Positions 16,220 through 24,547 of a stretch of DNA of 64,000 nucleotides are shown here, piece by piece. The stretch's first letter is position 1. Each line of letters starts with the position of its first letter. The DNA is from Oscillospiraceae bacterium (lineage in GTDB: Bacteria > Bacillota > Clostridia > Oscillospirales > Oscillospiraceae), in the NCBI GenBank assembly GCA_910575815.1, contig CAJTFN010000002.1:233810-297809 (forward strand), read 5' to 3'. The position numbers were made by a program, and so were the translations under genes. The notes beneath the pieces were generated by a model. That model saw nothing but the letters and a program-made list of their open reading frames with translations, was not told the DNA's origin and did not search any database.

Positions 16220-16537
16220 ATGGTGGGTGCCCAAGAGTTTTTTTGTGTTCATCTGAACATTCTGGACGAGCAAAAGGTCTGGGACCGGCTGGAGGGGCTG
16301 TACCGCGATCTGCCCGGATGGCAGGGCTTTGTAAAGGGCTGTCCCCTGTGGCGGATGGACGGCGGCTCCATCCAGGGCAGCGTGGAGCCCGGCGGCCTTC
16401 AGCTCTCCGGCCATTTGCCCGGCCCGGTCTGGGAGGACTGGCTGGAGCGCTTCCGGCGGGAGGCCTCCGCCCTGCTGGGTTACGCCGTGGGGGAGCCGGA
16501 GGAGGGCTTCGCCTTTCCGAAATCGGTGGATGGGTAA
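16220..16537 (+). CDS. Hypothetical protein after rsmA
   Basis: A 105-residue soluble protein beginning MVGAQEFFCVHLNILDEQ. It has a Trp-rich middle (DRLEGLYRDLPGWQGF and FPGPVWEDW-like segments) and no signal peptide. AAGGAGGTGGC places ATG 16220 with good spacing, and it begins 11 bases after rsmA, so co-transcription is likely. I do not recognise a family. Composition and codon use resemble its neighbours, so it is probably a real gene. Confidence 0.65.
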   Translation: MVGAQEFFCVHLNILDEQKVWDRLEGLYRDLPGWQGFVKGCPLWRMDGGSIQGSVEPGGLQLSGHLPGPVWEDWLERFRREASALLGYAVGEPEEGFAFPKSVDG

Positions 16538-16602
16538 GGCGGCTCTGTCCCTCCGGCGTCAACGTCTTGAGAGAACCATTCAAAACGAGGAGAAGTGGAA
16601 CG

Positions 16603-16785
16603 ATGCGCGACCACAGTCAAATGGAAATTGTGGAAAAGTCCGTGAAAACGGGCGTTAGCTTTGGAACCGCCCTGGCCATGGTAATCAGCTATACCAACTG
16701 GCACTCCTGGCACTCCGTGGGCTGGGCCATTCTTCACGGCCTGATGAGCTGGGGCTATGTGATTTATTACGTCCTGCGGTATTGA
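16603..16785 (+). CDS. Small membrane protein
   Basis: A 60-residue protein MRDHSQMEIVEKSVKTG.. with a hydrophobic stretch from residue 18 to the end (GTALAMVISY, then a WHSWHSVGWAILHGLMSWGY segment), probably two short helices joined by a histidine/tryptophan-rich turn. Small proteins with the same layout and an SWxYVIYY-type ending occur in many gut bacteria, without assigned function. GAGGAG lies 8-13 bases before ATG 16603. The gene sits between rsmA and mrnC in the same orientation. Confidence 0.7.
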   Translation: MRDHSQMEIVEKSVKTGVSFGTALAMVISYTNWHSWHSVGWAILHGLMSWGYVIYYVLRY

Positions 16786-16819
16786 CCGGCCACGCCGGAA
16801 CTTGGAAAGGGAAGATGCT

Positions 16820-17236
16820 ATGGAAAACTACTTTCAGCCCAATCTCTCCCGGGGAAGCATTTTGGAGATCAGCACCATCGGCCTGGCCCACATGGGGGAC
16901 GCGGTGTTCGAGCTGCTGGTCCGCGCCTGGCTCTGCGCTCACGGCGGGGCCACGGGCCGGGGGATGCATCGCGCCGCCGTCCGTCTGGTCTGTGCCGAAT
17001 CCCAGGCGGAGAAAGCGGAAAAAATCCTTCCCCTTTTGACGGAGGAGGAGCGAGCCGTCTTTCGCCGGGGCCGAAATGCCCAGGTGCACACGGTTCCCCA
17101 CCACGCCAGCCGGGCCCAGTACGGCGAGGCCACGGCGCTGGAGGCGCTGCTGGGCTGGCTGTATCTCCGGGGGGAGCGGGAGCGGATCAACGAGCTGTTC
17201 TGTGTGATGATGGAGGAGGAGACGGATGTCCATTGA
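16820..17236 (+). CDS. mrnC: Mini-ribonuclease III
   Basis: Catalytic RNase III domain without a dsRNA-binding domain, 138 residues; matures 23S rRNA in Firmicutes. The signature LAHMGDAVFELLVR (residues about 24-37) carries the metal-binding Asp, and RNAQVHTVPHHASRAQY and TALEALLGWLYL complete the family pattern. ATG 16820 is taken as the start (MENYFQPNLS), with AAAGGGAAG upstream; TTG 16802 is in frame but less likely. The stop overlaps rqcH by 11 bases, indicating coupling with that ribosome-quality-control gene. Confidence 0.93.
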   Translation: MENYFQPNLSRGSILEISTIGLAHMGDAVFELLVRAWLCAHGGATGRGMHRAAVRLVCAESQAEKAEKILPLLTEEERAVFRRGRNAQVHTVPHHASRAQYGEATALEALLGWLYLRGERERINELFCVMMEEETDVH

Positions 17237-18965
17237 CGCGATTTGCCTCGCAGCCGTGGTGGCGGAGCTGGAGCCCCAGCTGACGGGGCTCCGGGTGGAC
17301 AAGATTCAGCAGCCCGCCCGGGATCAGGTGGTCCTTCTCTTCCGGGGGAAGCGGCTCCTGCTGAACGCCGGAGCGGGAGCCCCCCGCCTCCAGCTGACGG
17401 AGATTCTCCGGGACAACCCGGCGGAGCCTCCCATGTTCTGCATGCTCTTGCGAAAGCACCTCTCCGGCGCCCGGGTGGCGGGCTTCACGCAGCCCCCTCT
17501 GGAGCGGCTGGTGAAGATTGAATTTAACGCCTCCGACGAGCTGGGCCGGGCCGGGAAACGAACCCTGGTCCTGGAGGCCATGGGCCGCCGGTCCAACCTG
17601 ATTCTGCTGGACGGAGAGGGGCGGGTGATTGACAGCCTCCGCCGGGTGGACGCGGACATGTCCGCCGCCCGGCAGGTGCTGCCGGGTCTTTTCTATCAGC
17701 CTCCGGCCTCCACGGGCCGTCTCCCCTTTCTGGAGGAGACGGAGGAGGGCTTTGCCACCCGCTTCGCCGCCGCCCCGGCGGAGAAGACCCTGGACGCCTT
17801 CCTGCTGGACCAATACTTTGGCCTCTCCCCTCTCATGGCCCGGGAACTCGCCTTTCAGGCGGCGGGGGACACGGATACCCGGGTCTTCCAGCTAAGCACC
17901 CCGGGACCCCTCTGGCGGGCCCTGGAGGCGTTTTCCAGCCGGGTCCGGGAGAAGCGCTTTACCCCGGTCTGCCTTCTGCGGGACGGGAAACCGCTGGACT
18001 TCGCCTGTGTTCCCGTGGACCAGTACGGCGGCGCGGCGGAGCAGAAGGCCTATCCCAGCTTCTCTGCCCTGCTGGACGGGTTTTACGCCGCCCGGGAGCG
18101 GCAGGAGCGGGCCCGCCAGCGGGGAGCGGACCTCCTCCGGGCGGCGTCCACCGCCCGGGACCGGCTCCGGCGGAAGCTGGCCCTCCAGGAGAAGGAGTAC
18201 GCCGAGACCCAGAACCGGGACAAGCTCCGGATTCAGGGGGACCTGATTACCGCCAATCTCTATCGCATGGAGCGAGGGCAGTCCCGCCTGGAGTGCGAGA
18301 ATTACTACGCGGACAACGCCCCCGCCGTCATCCCCCTGGACCCCCTGCTGACTCCCCAGCAAAACGCCGCCAAATACTATAAGCGCTATACCAAGGCCAA
18401 GACGGCGGAGAAGTACCTCCGCCAGCAGATGGACCTGGCGGAGCGGGACCTGGAGTATCTGGAAAGCGTTCTGGCGGAAATCCGGCAGGCGGAGACGGAA
18501 CAGGATTTTCTGGATATCCGGTCCGAGCTCCGGGAGGCGGGGTTCCTCAAGAAGCAGGGCAAGGGAAAAAAGGACAAATCCCGCCCCGCCGCCCCCTGGG
18601 AGTTCCGCACCTCCTCGGGCCTCCGGGTGCTGGTGGGCCGGAACAACCGGCAGAACGACAAGCTGACTCTCAAGGACGCGGATCGCCGGGACCTGTGGTT
18701 CCACACTCAGAAGATTCACGGCTCCCACGTCATTCTCCGCTGCGCCGGCCAGACCCCCGGGGAGGAAGACCTGGTCCAGGCGGCCATGCTGGCGGCCTGG
18801 TTCTCCCAGGCACGGGAAGGCGGCAACGTCCCTGTGGATTACACGGAGGTTCGGAATGTGAAAAAGCCCGCCGGGGGACGGCCGGGCATGGTGATTTACA
18901 CCACCTGCCGCACGGTTTACGTCACGCCGGAGGAAGAGGCGGTAAAAGCGCTGCAAAGAACATGA
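17226..18965 (+). CDS. rqcH: Ribosome quality control protein RqcH (NFACT family)
   Basis: Binds obstructed 50S subunits and recruits tRNA-Ala to add alanine tails to stalled nascent chains. The 579 residues show the NFACT-N domain (1 to about 170), helix-hairpin and long coiled-coil arms (about 275-440) and the C-terminal NFACT-R domain with LRVLVGRNNRQNDKLT, DLWFHTQKIHGSHVIL and DYTEVRNVKKPAG. In older annotation the family is called fibronectin-binding protein. Start ATG 17226 lies inside mrnC. It ends at a 15-base stem terminator. Confidence 0.95.
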   Translation: MSIDAICLAAVVAELEPQLTGLRVDKIQQPARDQVVLLFRGKRLLLNAGAGAPRLQLTEILRDNPAEPPMFCMLLRKHLSGARVAGFTQPPLERLVKIEFNASDELGRAGKRTLVLEAMGRRSNLILLDGEGRVIDSLRRVDADMSAARQVLPGLFYQPPASTGRLPFLEETEEGFATRFAAAPAEKTLDAFLLDQYFGLSPLMARELAFQAAGDTDTRVFQLSTPGPLWRALEAFSSRVREKRFTPVCLLRDGKPLDFACVPVDQYGGAAEQKAYPSFSALLDGFYAARERQERARQRGADLLRAASTARDRLRRKLALQEKEYAETQNRDKLRIQGDLITANLYRMERGQSRLECENYYADNAPAVIPLDPLLTPQQNAAKYYKRYTKAKTAEKYLRQQMDLAERDLEYLESVLAEIRQAETEQDFLDIRSELREAGFLKKQGKGKKDKSRPAAPWEFRTSSGLRVLVGRNNRQNDKLTLKDADRRDLWFHTQKIHGSHVILRCAGQTPGEEDLVQAAMLAAWFSQAREGGNVPVDYTEVRNVKKPAGGRPGMVIYTTCRTVYVTPEEEAVKALQRT

Positions 18966-18970
18966 GACAG

Positions 18971-19010
18971 GAAACGGGACCATGCGTTTGCATGGTCCCG
19001 TTTCCCAAGA
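18971..19010 (+). terminator. Terminator-like hairpin after rqcH
   Basis: A 15-base perfect stem (18971-18985 with 18990-19004) and a GTTT loop, starting 6 bases after the rqcH stop. The T-tract is weak because the stem itself ends in GTTTC. It also faces the end of the minus-strand gene at 19024. Confidence 0.6.
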
Positions 19011-19023
19011 AGAGGGTTCGCCT

Positions 19024-19881
19024 TTAGCCGTTGCCGGCTTGAATGTGCGTGGCATCATTCGAGGCGAGGAATTCGGCCTGGTTTATAATCAGGGCCGCCA
19101 GGTCGGCGCCCTCCAGGCCGTTGGAGTAACGAAGCAGTTGGTTCAATCGTCCCTGATTGTAAGGCCGCTGGCTCAAGAGGTCGCGAAGCTCCTGCTGGCC
19201 GTTTTGGATCAGGCGGCGGCTGTCGAGCCGCTCGTAGAGGCTGAGGAGCTGGCTGAAGTTCTCCACCTGGTCGTTTTGCAGGGCGTGGATAAAAAAGCGC
19301 ACGGCGTCCAGGCAGACATAGTCCGGCGGGTAGCCGGTTTCCCGGACGATGGCGGCGAGCTGGTCCTGGATGGAAAGGATTTCCTCTCGCACTGCGCTGC
19401 ACCGGCCGACCACGGTAAGGTTCTGGAGATGGATCTGGCTGTTTTGCATCTCGATTTCCTGGTTGCGCTGGTCCAGCTGCTTATAGGCTTTTCGGGCATA
19501 CAGCCTGATGAGGTGGCCAAATATGGTAGTAGAGATGACGAGAACGAAAAAGAAGACATAATTGCAAAGAAAGTACATCTTCAACATGGTTAGAATCTTA
19601 GTAAGGATTTTGGGAAGTATTACGAACAGGAAATAGAGCAGGACTAAAGTTATAAGCCTCCCTTGCTGTTGCAAATTTTTGGGAAATTTGGAAAATTTGG
19701 GAGATTTGGAGGACTTGAATGCCATTTTCCAGGTCCAGTCGACCGGATAATTCTCATGCAGGAACGGGTTCCCCTTCTTGATCGAAGAGGGCAGCTGGGC
19801 CATTTGGGTGATCCTCTGCTCAATGGCCAGGAGCAGCTGCTCCATCTGGAATAGATTGTTTAAGAGAGCTTGGTTTGCCAT
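19024..19881 (-). CDS. Membrane protein of unknown function, second of a tandem paralogous pair
   Basis: 285 residues. The N-terminus MANQALLNNLFQMEQLLLAI and the C-terminal block GYPPDYVCLDAVRFFIHAL are nearly identical to the gene at 19967-20911. The middle (about residues 75-130) holds two hydrophobic helices and is diverged and AT-rich (19.56-19.70 kb). After the helices comes a polar heptad-like region (about 130-175), probably coiled coil. The C-terminal block resembles a loosely defined Firmicutes module (pattern PPDY..xDAVxFFIHALxNxRADS) found behind coiled coils. The start is ATG 19881. It follows its paralogue after 85 bases on the same strand. No function can be named. Confidence 0.72.
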   Translation of the reverse strand: MANQALLNNLFQMEQLLLAIEQRITQMAQLPSSIKKGNPFLHENYPVDWTWKMAFKSSKSPKFSKFPKNLQQQGRLITLVLLYFLFVILPKILTKILTMLKMYFLCNYVFFFVLVISTTIFGHLIRLYARKAYKQLDQRNQEIEMQNSQIHLQNLTVVGRCSAVREEILSIQDQLAAIVRETGYPPDYVCLDAVRFFIHALQNDQVENFSQLLSLYERLDSRRLIQNGQQELRDLLSQRPYNQGRLNQLLRYSNGLEGADLAALIINQAEFLASNDATHIQAGNG

Positions 19882-19966
19882 CGTATTTCCTCACTTTACA
19901 TGGTTTGATATGAGGCCGAAGGGAGCTCGCCGGCCTTCCCGGCGGGGTCCCGCTTCGGCAGGATTG

Positions 19967-20911
19967 TTAATTATGATAGGAGGGAAGATCGCGCAAGGAA
20001 TCACCCAAGGAACGGACCTCGGCCTGGGTCTGAATCTGGGCCGCCAGATTGGCGGCGCTGAGGCCGTTGGAAAAGGCGAGAAGCTGGGACATCCGCTCCT
20101 GGTTGTAAATCTGCTGGTTCATCAGATTGGCAAGCTCCTTCTGACCCGAGAGCATCTGACGGCGGTAGTTGTTGCTCTCGTAGAGGTCGATGAGCCGGCG
20201 GAAGGAGTCCGCCCGGTCGTTCCGCAGGGCGTGGATGAAGAAGCGCACGGCGTCCAGGCAGACATAGTCCGGCGGGTAGCCCATCTGATTGACCACTCCG
20301 GCCACCTGATTCTGGAGGGACTGGACCTCGGCGTTCAAATTTCGGCACTGGGACTGGACCTCCTGATTGTGGCTGCGGATGATTTCGTTCTGCTGCGTGG
20401 TCATGTCGTTTTCAATCTCGGATTCCTCGTTGGCCTGCTTCAGACGCCGCATGGCGAAAAAGAAGGTAATCCCGTAGGCAAGCGCGCAGGCAACGCAGAA
20501 CATTGGAAACGAAATGGGCGCTATGTCCGGCCCCCCGAAGAATAAGATGCTCCAAGAGGTCAGGATGAATGGGAATCCAAAGAAGCCAACGAGGATTGAG
20601 GTCAGTATGCTCCGATTCTTTTTCGTGAAGTACAGATTCACCAAGGCGCAGGGGAGGGCGCCGGGCCATGCTTCCACACCGGCCACAATGTACAAGCTAA
20701 AGCACAGCCAGGAAAAGAACCGGAGGATGGGGTGAAACTTCAGAAAGGCCGGAAGCTCGAGGAGGTTCCAGGGCATTTCATATTTGACATAGTAAAGCCC
20801 CTCCTTCTGAATGGAATTGGTGAGGGCACTCATGCGGGTGATGCGGTCCTGCATATCACAGAGCAGGCGCTCGAGATAGATCAGATTGTTTATTAGGACT
20901 TGGTTTGCCAT
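19967..20911 (-). CDS. Membrane protein of unknown function, first of a tandem paralogous pair
   Basis: 314 residues: an N-terminal helical segment (MANQVLINNLIYLERLLCDM), about four hydrophobic stretches (roughly 60-155), a coiled-coil-like polar region (160-220) and the C-terminal block GYPPDYVCLDAVRFFIHAL followed by LRNDRADSFRRLIDLYE. It has one more hydrophobic pair than its paralogue at 19024-19881. Both ends are conserved between the two and the membrane part is not, so the ends probably carry the shared function. A ribosome binding site (GGGAGAAACG) precedes ATG 20911. The pair has no recognisable partner gene. Confidence 0.72.
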   Translation of the reverse strand: MANQVLINNLIYLERLLCDMQDRITRMSALTNSIQKEGLYYVKYEMPWNLLELPAFLKFHPILRFFSWLCFSLYIVAGVEAWPGALPCALVNLYFTKKNRSILTSILVGFFGFPFILTSWSILFFGGPDIAPISFPMFCVACALAYGITFFFAMRRLKQANEESEIENDMTTQQNEIIRSHNQEVQSQCRNLNAEVQSLQNQVAGVVNQMGYPPDYVCLDAVRFFIHALRNDRADSFRRLIDLYESNNYRRQMLSGQKELANLMNQQIYNQERMSQLLAFSNGLSAANLAAQIQTQAEVRSLGDSLRDLPSYHN

Positions 20912-21061
20912 GTGTCGTTTCTCCCTTCTTCAATAAACGTATTTCATCAGGCGGAAGCGCCGTATGGTCCACCCTCCCAAGGACCCTTGCCGCGTTTCTC
21001 TATATATTAAGTGTCAAAAAAAGGGCCGCAGGTTTTATAAAAATAAAAATTTGTTGAAAAG

Positions 21062-21091
21062 AAAAAAAGACCGCACCATTCGGTGCGGTCT
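21062..21091 (-). terminator. Terminator of the rpmH-jag operon
   Basis: On the minus strand AGACCGCACC, loop GAAT, GGTGCGGTCT, then seven T residues (plus-strand stem 21068-21077/21082-21091). Between 20912 and this point no gene is seen. Confidence 0.85.
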
Positions 21092-21137
21092 CTCGCAAAT
21101 CAGGGGTTCCGGCCCCCGCCTGGGGGAGTGGCAAACC

Positions 21138-21980
21138 TCAGCGGCCCCGGTCCAGGGCCACCACCACCCGGCGGTTGGGGTCGGTGCCGGTGGAATAAGT
21201 GGTCACGCCCTCGTAGTCCTGAAGGGCCGTGTGAATTACGTGGCGCTCATAGGCGTTCATGGGCTCCAGGGGGACGCTGCGGCGGAAACGGATCACCTTC
21301 CCGGCCACCTTCCGGGCCAGGTGCTGGAGACTCTGCTCCCGCTTGGCCCGGTAATTCTCCGCGTCCAGATGGACCCGGACCCGGGGCCCGCCGCCCCGGT
21401 TCACGGCGTAGCCGGTGAGCTGCTGGATGGCGTCCAGGGTTTCGCCCCGGCGGCCAATCAGGGCGCCCAGGCCCTGGCCCTCCAGAATCACCTTATAGCG
21501 TCCCTTCTCCGGGAGATAGACCTTGATTTCCGCGGCGCTGTCCATGTGGGTCAGAAGTCCGGAGAGGAAGGTCTTGATGGCCTGGGCCTTTTCGTCGTTC
21601 ACCTCTTCGCCCAGGTCCTCGGCCTTCCGCTCCGCCGGGGCGGGACACTCCTTTTTCTCCTGAGCCGGGGCTTCCCGCCGCTCAGGGCGCTCCCGGTTTT
21701 CCGGAGCGGGACGGCGGGGCGGCTTGGGTTCCTGGGCGGGCTTTGCTTCCTGGACGGGCTTCGCCTCCGGCAGGGGCTCTTCTTTTACGGGGACTTCCTC
21801 CTCCTCGGGGCCGTAGTACACGCGGATTTTCGCCGGGCAGGCGCCCAGACCCAGGAAGCCAGACTTCGCCCGCTCCAAAACCTCCACGGACACGTCGTCC
21901 CGGTCCAGGCCCAGCTGGGCCAGGGCCTTGGAGATGGCCTCGTCCTCGTTTTTGCCCGTCACATCAATATAGTCTCTCAT
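21138..21980 (-). CDS. jag: RNA-binding protein KhpB (Jag)
   Basis: RNA-binding protein linked to cell elongation and division in Gram-positive bacteria. The 280 residues contain the N-terminal Jag_N domain (1-55, with RAKSGFLGLGACPAKI), a low-complexity Pro/Glu/Lys linker (about 58-130), a KH domain with the GxxG loop GALIGRRGETLDAIQQL (about 172-190) and a C-terminal R3H domain. The long charged linker is normal for the family. It starts 15 bases after yidC and closes the conserved rpmH-rnpA-yidD-yidC-jag order. Confidence 0.94.
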   Translation of the reverse strand: MRDYIDVTGKNEDEAISKALAQLGLDRDDVSVEVLERAKSGFLGLGACPAKIRVYYGPEEEEVPVKEEPLPEAKPVQEAKPAQEPKPPRRPAPENRERPERREAPAQEKKECPAPAERKAEDLGEEVNDEKAQAIKTFLSGLLTHMDSAAEIKVYLPEKGRYKVILEGQGLGALIGRRGETLDAIQQLTGYAVNRGGGPRVRVHLDAENYRAKREQSLQHLARKVAGKVIRFRRSVPLEPMNAYERHVIHTALQDYEGVTTYSTGTDPNRRVVVALDRGR

Positions 21981-21995
21981 AACGGCTGTCCACCT

Positions 21996-23153
21996 TTACG
22001 TTTCGTCATAGCGGTCCGGTTTGTAGGCCCGGCCCTTGGCATAGGGCCTGTCCCCCACCCGGCCGGCCTCCGTGGTGCTGGAGGAGGCCTTGGCGGCTTT
22101 GGCGGCCTTGGCGTCCCGGGCGGCCTGCTGTTTTTCCTTCAGAGTCTGTTTTTGCGGGGCCTGCTGGCGCTGCTGCTCCTGGAGGACCTTGGCTTCCTCC
22201 ATTTTGCGCTTCCGCTCCGCCTGCCGGGCCTCATAGCGGGCGTTCTCCTCCTCCTCCAGCCTCTTGTTGAAGAACTTGCCCATGACAAATTCCTGCACGG
22301 CGGAGAAGCCGCTCTGGGCAATCCAGTACAGGCCCAGGGCCGCGGGCATAGAAAAGGCGATATAGACGGAGAAGAGGGGCATCATCATCATCATGCGGTT
22401 GGTGCTGGCGGTGGCGTCGGTCTGGGGCTGATGCTGCATGGTGATCTTGGTCAGGAGCACCTGGCTGAGTCCCGACAGAATGGGGATGAGGATCAGGCCG
22501 ATGGCCGCCCAGGTTAGGGAGAAGTCCTTCACCATGGTCCAGGGGTTGGCGGCCATGTCCAGACCGAAGGAGTTGTAGTTCATGTTGATCCAGCCGGGGA
22601 CAGATTCGCCCACTTCCGGCATCTCTTGGACGACGGTCGTCACCAGATTGATCTGCCCGTAGGGCATCAGCTTGGTGAAGCCGTTCTCGACCTGGACCAC
22701 ACCGTCCTTCATCTGGGCGATGCCCTCCAGGCTGAAGCCGGCGTTGGACACGGCGTCCACCATCTGCTGGACCACCTCCCGGCTCAGCATCATAAAGTGG
22801 GTAATGGGCTGGCGGATGATCGAGTACAGGGCCAGAAGAATGGGCAGGGGCAAAAAGCTCCAGAGACAGCCGGACATAGGGCTGACGCCCTCCTCCGCGT
22901 AGAGCTTTTGCATTTCCTCGGCCTGCTTGGCCTGATTCTTGGCGTATTTCTTCTGAATCTCCTGGAGACGGCCGGACATGCGGCTCATGCGCATCATGCT
23001 CTTTTTGGACTTCATCTGGAAGGGAAGCGTGATGAGCTTCAGAACCAGGGTGAAGAGGATAATCGCCATACCGTAAGAGCCGGTCAGGTTATAGAAGAGC
23101 CGAACCAGCCAGGCGAAGGGGATACAGATAAAGTATCCGATGGTTGAAAACAT
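21996..23153 (-). CDS. yidC: Membrane protein insertase YidC/OxaA
   Basis: Inserts and folds inner-membrane proteins, alone or with SecYEG. The 385 residues show the Gram-positive layout with a short N-terminus (MFSTIGYFICIPFAWLVRLF), the conserved hydrophilic-groove helix YGMAIILFTLVLKLITLPFQ, the cytoplasmic helical hairpin MSGRLQEIQKKYAKN, and later helices including GLYWIAQSGFSAVQEFVMGK. The basic, low-complexity C-terminal tail (about 310-385) can contact the ribosome. There is no lipobox. The start has GAGAGGA upstream. It is separated from yidD by about 225 bases of GC-rich, hairpin-forming sequence, larger than usual for this operon. Confidence 0.95.
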   Translation of the reverse strand: MFSTIGYFICIPFAWLVRLFYNLTGSYGMAIILFTLVLKLITLPFQMKSKKSMMRMSRMSGRLQEIQKKYAKNQAKQAEEMQKLYAEEGVSPMSGCLWSFLPLPILLALYSIIRQPITHFMMLSREVVQQMVDAVSNAGFSLEGIAQMKDGVVQVENGFTKLMPYGQINLVTTVVQEMPEVGESVPGWINMNYNSFGLDMAANPWTMVKDFSLTWAAIGLILIPILSGLSQVLLTKITMQHQPQTDATASTNRMMMMMPLFSVYIAFSMPAALGLYWIAQSGFSAVQEFVMGKFFNKRLEEEENARYEARQAERKRKMEEAKVLQEQQRQQAPQKQTLKEKQQAARDAKAAKAAKASSSTTEAGRVGDRPYAKGRAYKPDRYDET

Positions 23154-23379
23154 AATTTGTTCCTCTCAAAGTAAAGTGGCGCAGCCAAACAGCGTTTGGA
23201 GGGAGGGATCGGGGAGCCTGAATTCCCGGCTTTCCGCCGGTGGGCGAAAAGGAGTCCCCTCATTTTCCGGAGGGAATGGGCGCCGGAAAAATCCCTGGAC
23301 CCCGGGTCCTGGGCGCGCGCACCTGGGACCGGCCGCTGGCGGCAGAGAATCGAAAAGGAGGAGCCGGCTCCCCCTTTGC

Positions 23380-23589
23380 CTAAGGAACAGGGTCATAGCC
23401 CCCCTTGTGAAAGGGGTTGCATCGGAGAATCCGCTTGAACGCCAGCCAGCCGCCCTTCACAGCCCCGTATTTCTCCAGAGCCTCCAAGGCGTACTGGGAA
23501 CAGGTGGGAATGTAGTTGCAGCGCCGGGGACAGCAGGGAGAGATGTTCCGCTGGTAAAAGCGCACCAGCCAGATCAAAAGGCCCTTCAC
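23380..23589 (-). CDS. yidD: Membrane protein insertion efficiency factor YidD
   Basis: A 69-residue membrane-associated helper of YidC. The sequence has the family core [20 protein letters not shown], the [12 protein letters not shown] segment and the ending [17 protein letters not shown]. The start codon is GTG 23589, overlapping the rnpA stop by four bases, with GGAGGGGAAGCC just upstream. Length and cysteine pattern are normal. It is the middle gene of the rpmH-jag operon. Confidence 0.93.
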   Translation of the reverse strand: MKGLLIWLVRFYQRNISPCCPRRCNYIPTCSQYALEALEKYGAVKGGWLAFKRILRCNPFHKGGYDPVP

Positions 23590-23930
23590 GGCTTCCCCTC
23601 CAGTAATCCCAGCTTTCTGCAAAGGCGGAGGAAGGTGTCGTTCAGCTCCCCCCAGGGGGCCGTCAGCGTCCTTCCCCGGGCCACCAGAATCATGTCCCAG
23701 CCCTGGCGGAGCCGGGGACTGTTCAGCCGGTAAACCTCCCGCAGGCGGCGGCGGGCCCGGTTCCGCTGGACAGCGCCGCCCAGCTTCACCGAGGCGGTGA
23801 GGCCCAGGCGGTTGTGCCCCAGGCGGTTTTTCCGGCAGTAGAGGACCATGCCGCCTCCCACGGCCGACGCGCCCTTCTGGTACAGGCGGCGGAACTCGTA
23901 ATTCTGCTTCAGCGTCACCGCCGCTTTCAT
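23586..23930 (-). CDS. rnpA: Ribonuclease P protein component
   Basis: Protein cofactor of RNase P, which trims tRNA 5' ends. The 114 residues carry [19 protein letters not shown], the [20 protein letters not shown] signature with the RNR box, and [11 protein letters not shown] 23930 ([13 protein letters not shown]) is preferred over an upstream in-frame ATG because GGGAGG lies 9 bases before it. It lies 106 bases downstream of rpmH and overlaps yidD. Confidence 0.94.
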   Translation of the reverse strand: MKAAVTLKQNYEFRRLYQKGASAVGGGMVLYCRKNRLGHNRLGLTASVKLGGAVQRNRARRRLREVYRLNSPRLRQGWDMILVARGRTLTAPWGELNDTFLRLCRKLGLLEGKP

Positions 23931-24036
23931 CGGCCCAACCTCCCATAGCGGGAACCAGTACAAGGGACGGAGGAATTCAGAAAATTCCAGCCGCCCCTGT
24001 CAGGACCCGTGTTCAAGTGTCTCCCCTGTCCGCTGC

Positions 24037-24177
24037 TCAATAGGAGAGGCGCGCGCGGCCTTTGGCGCGGCGGCGGGCCAGAACCTTGCGGCCGTTGGCG
24101 GTCGCCATGCGCTTGCGGAAGCCGTGGACCTTCTGGCCATGCAGTTTCTTGGGCTGATAGGTACGTTTCGTTGCCAT
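24037..24177 (-). CDS. rpmH: 50S ribosomal protein L34
   Basis: Small basic protein of the large ribosomal subunit, 46 residues: [11 protein letters not shown], then [20 protein letters not shown] and the ending KGRARLSY. It is two residues longer at the N-terminus than the common MKRTFQPK form. GGAGGTGTCTCAGC precedes ATG 24177. It heads the operon with its own TTGACA-18-TATACT promoter. In most bacteria this gene is the divergent neighbour of dnaA; here dnaA is 23 kb away. Confidence 0.96.
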   Translation of the reverse strand: MATKRTYQPKKLHGQKVHGFRKRMATANGRKVLARRRAKGRARLSY

Positions 24178-24309
24178 GCTGAGACACCTCCTGTCCATAT
24201 TCCGTCCGCCCGGTAACAACGACGGGGCGGCGCTTTCCCAACACCGCCCGCGATCTTGGCGGCGGGCGGCGCGGCAGACAAAAATCCAGCGTCTGTCGAC
24301 GCATGGGAT

Positions 24310-24339
24310 AGTATAGCATATTCTTTTTAAAGGTGTCAA
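24310..24339 (-). promoter_or_regulatory. Promoter of the rpmH-rnpA-yidD-yidC-jag operon
   Basis: On the minus strand TTGACA (24339-24334), 18 bases, TATACT (24315-24310), giving a leader of about 125 bases before rpmH. The rest of the 24178-24547 gap holds GCCGGC inverted repeats near 24395-24435, a TATAAT at 24508-24513 that may serve the plus-strand gene at 24548, and no gene. No DnaA boxes are seen. Confidence 0.7.
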
Positions 24340-24547
24340 TAAAAACTTGGAAGAAACCGCGTTGTTTCGTCCCCGGGGGGCAAAGAAGGGGCTTTTCCAC
24401 CCTGCCGGCGAAGAAAGAAGCGGTTTTGCCGGCCTCTTCCAGGTTCACATAATTTTATTTACATAAAACTGTCATTGTTTTGTTACGAATCCCCGGGAGA
24501 AATGGCCTATAATAAGAAGCAAACATCATAAAAAGGGAGGGGATTTC

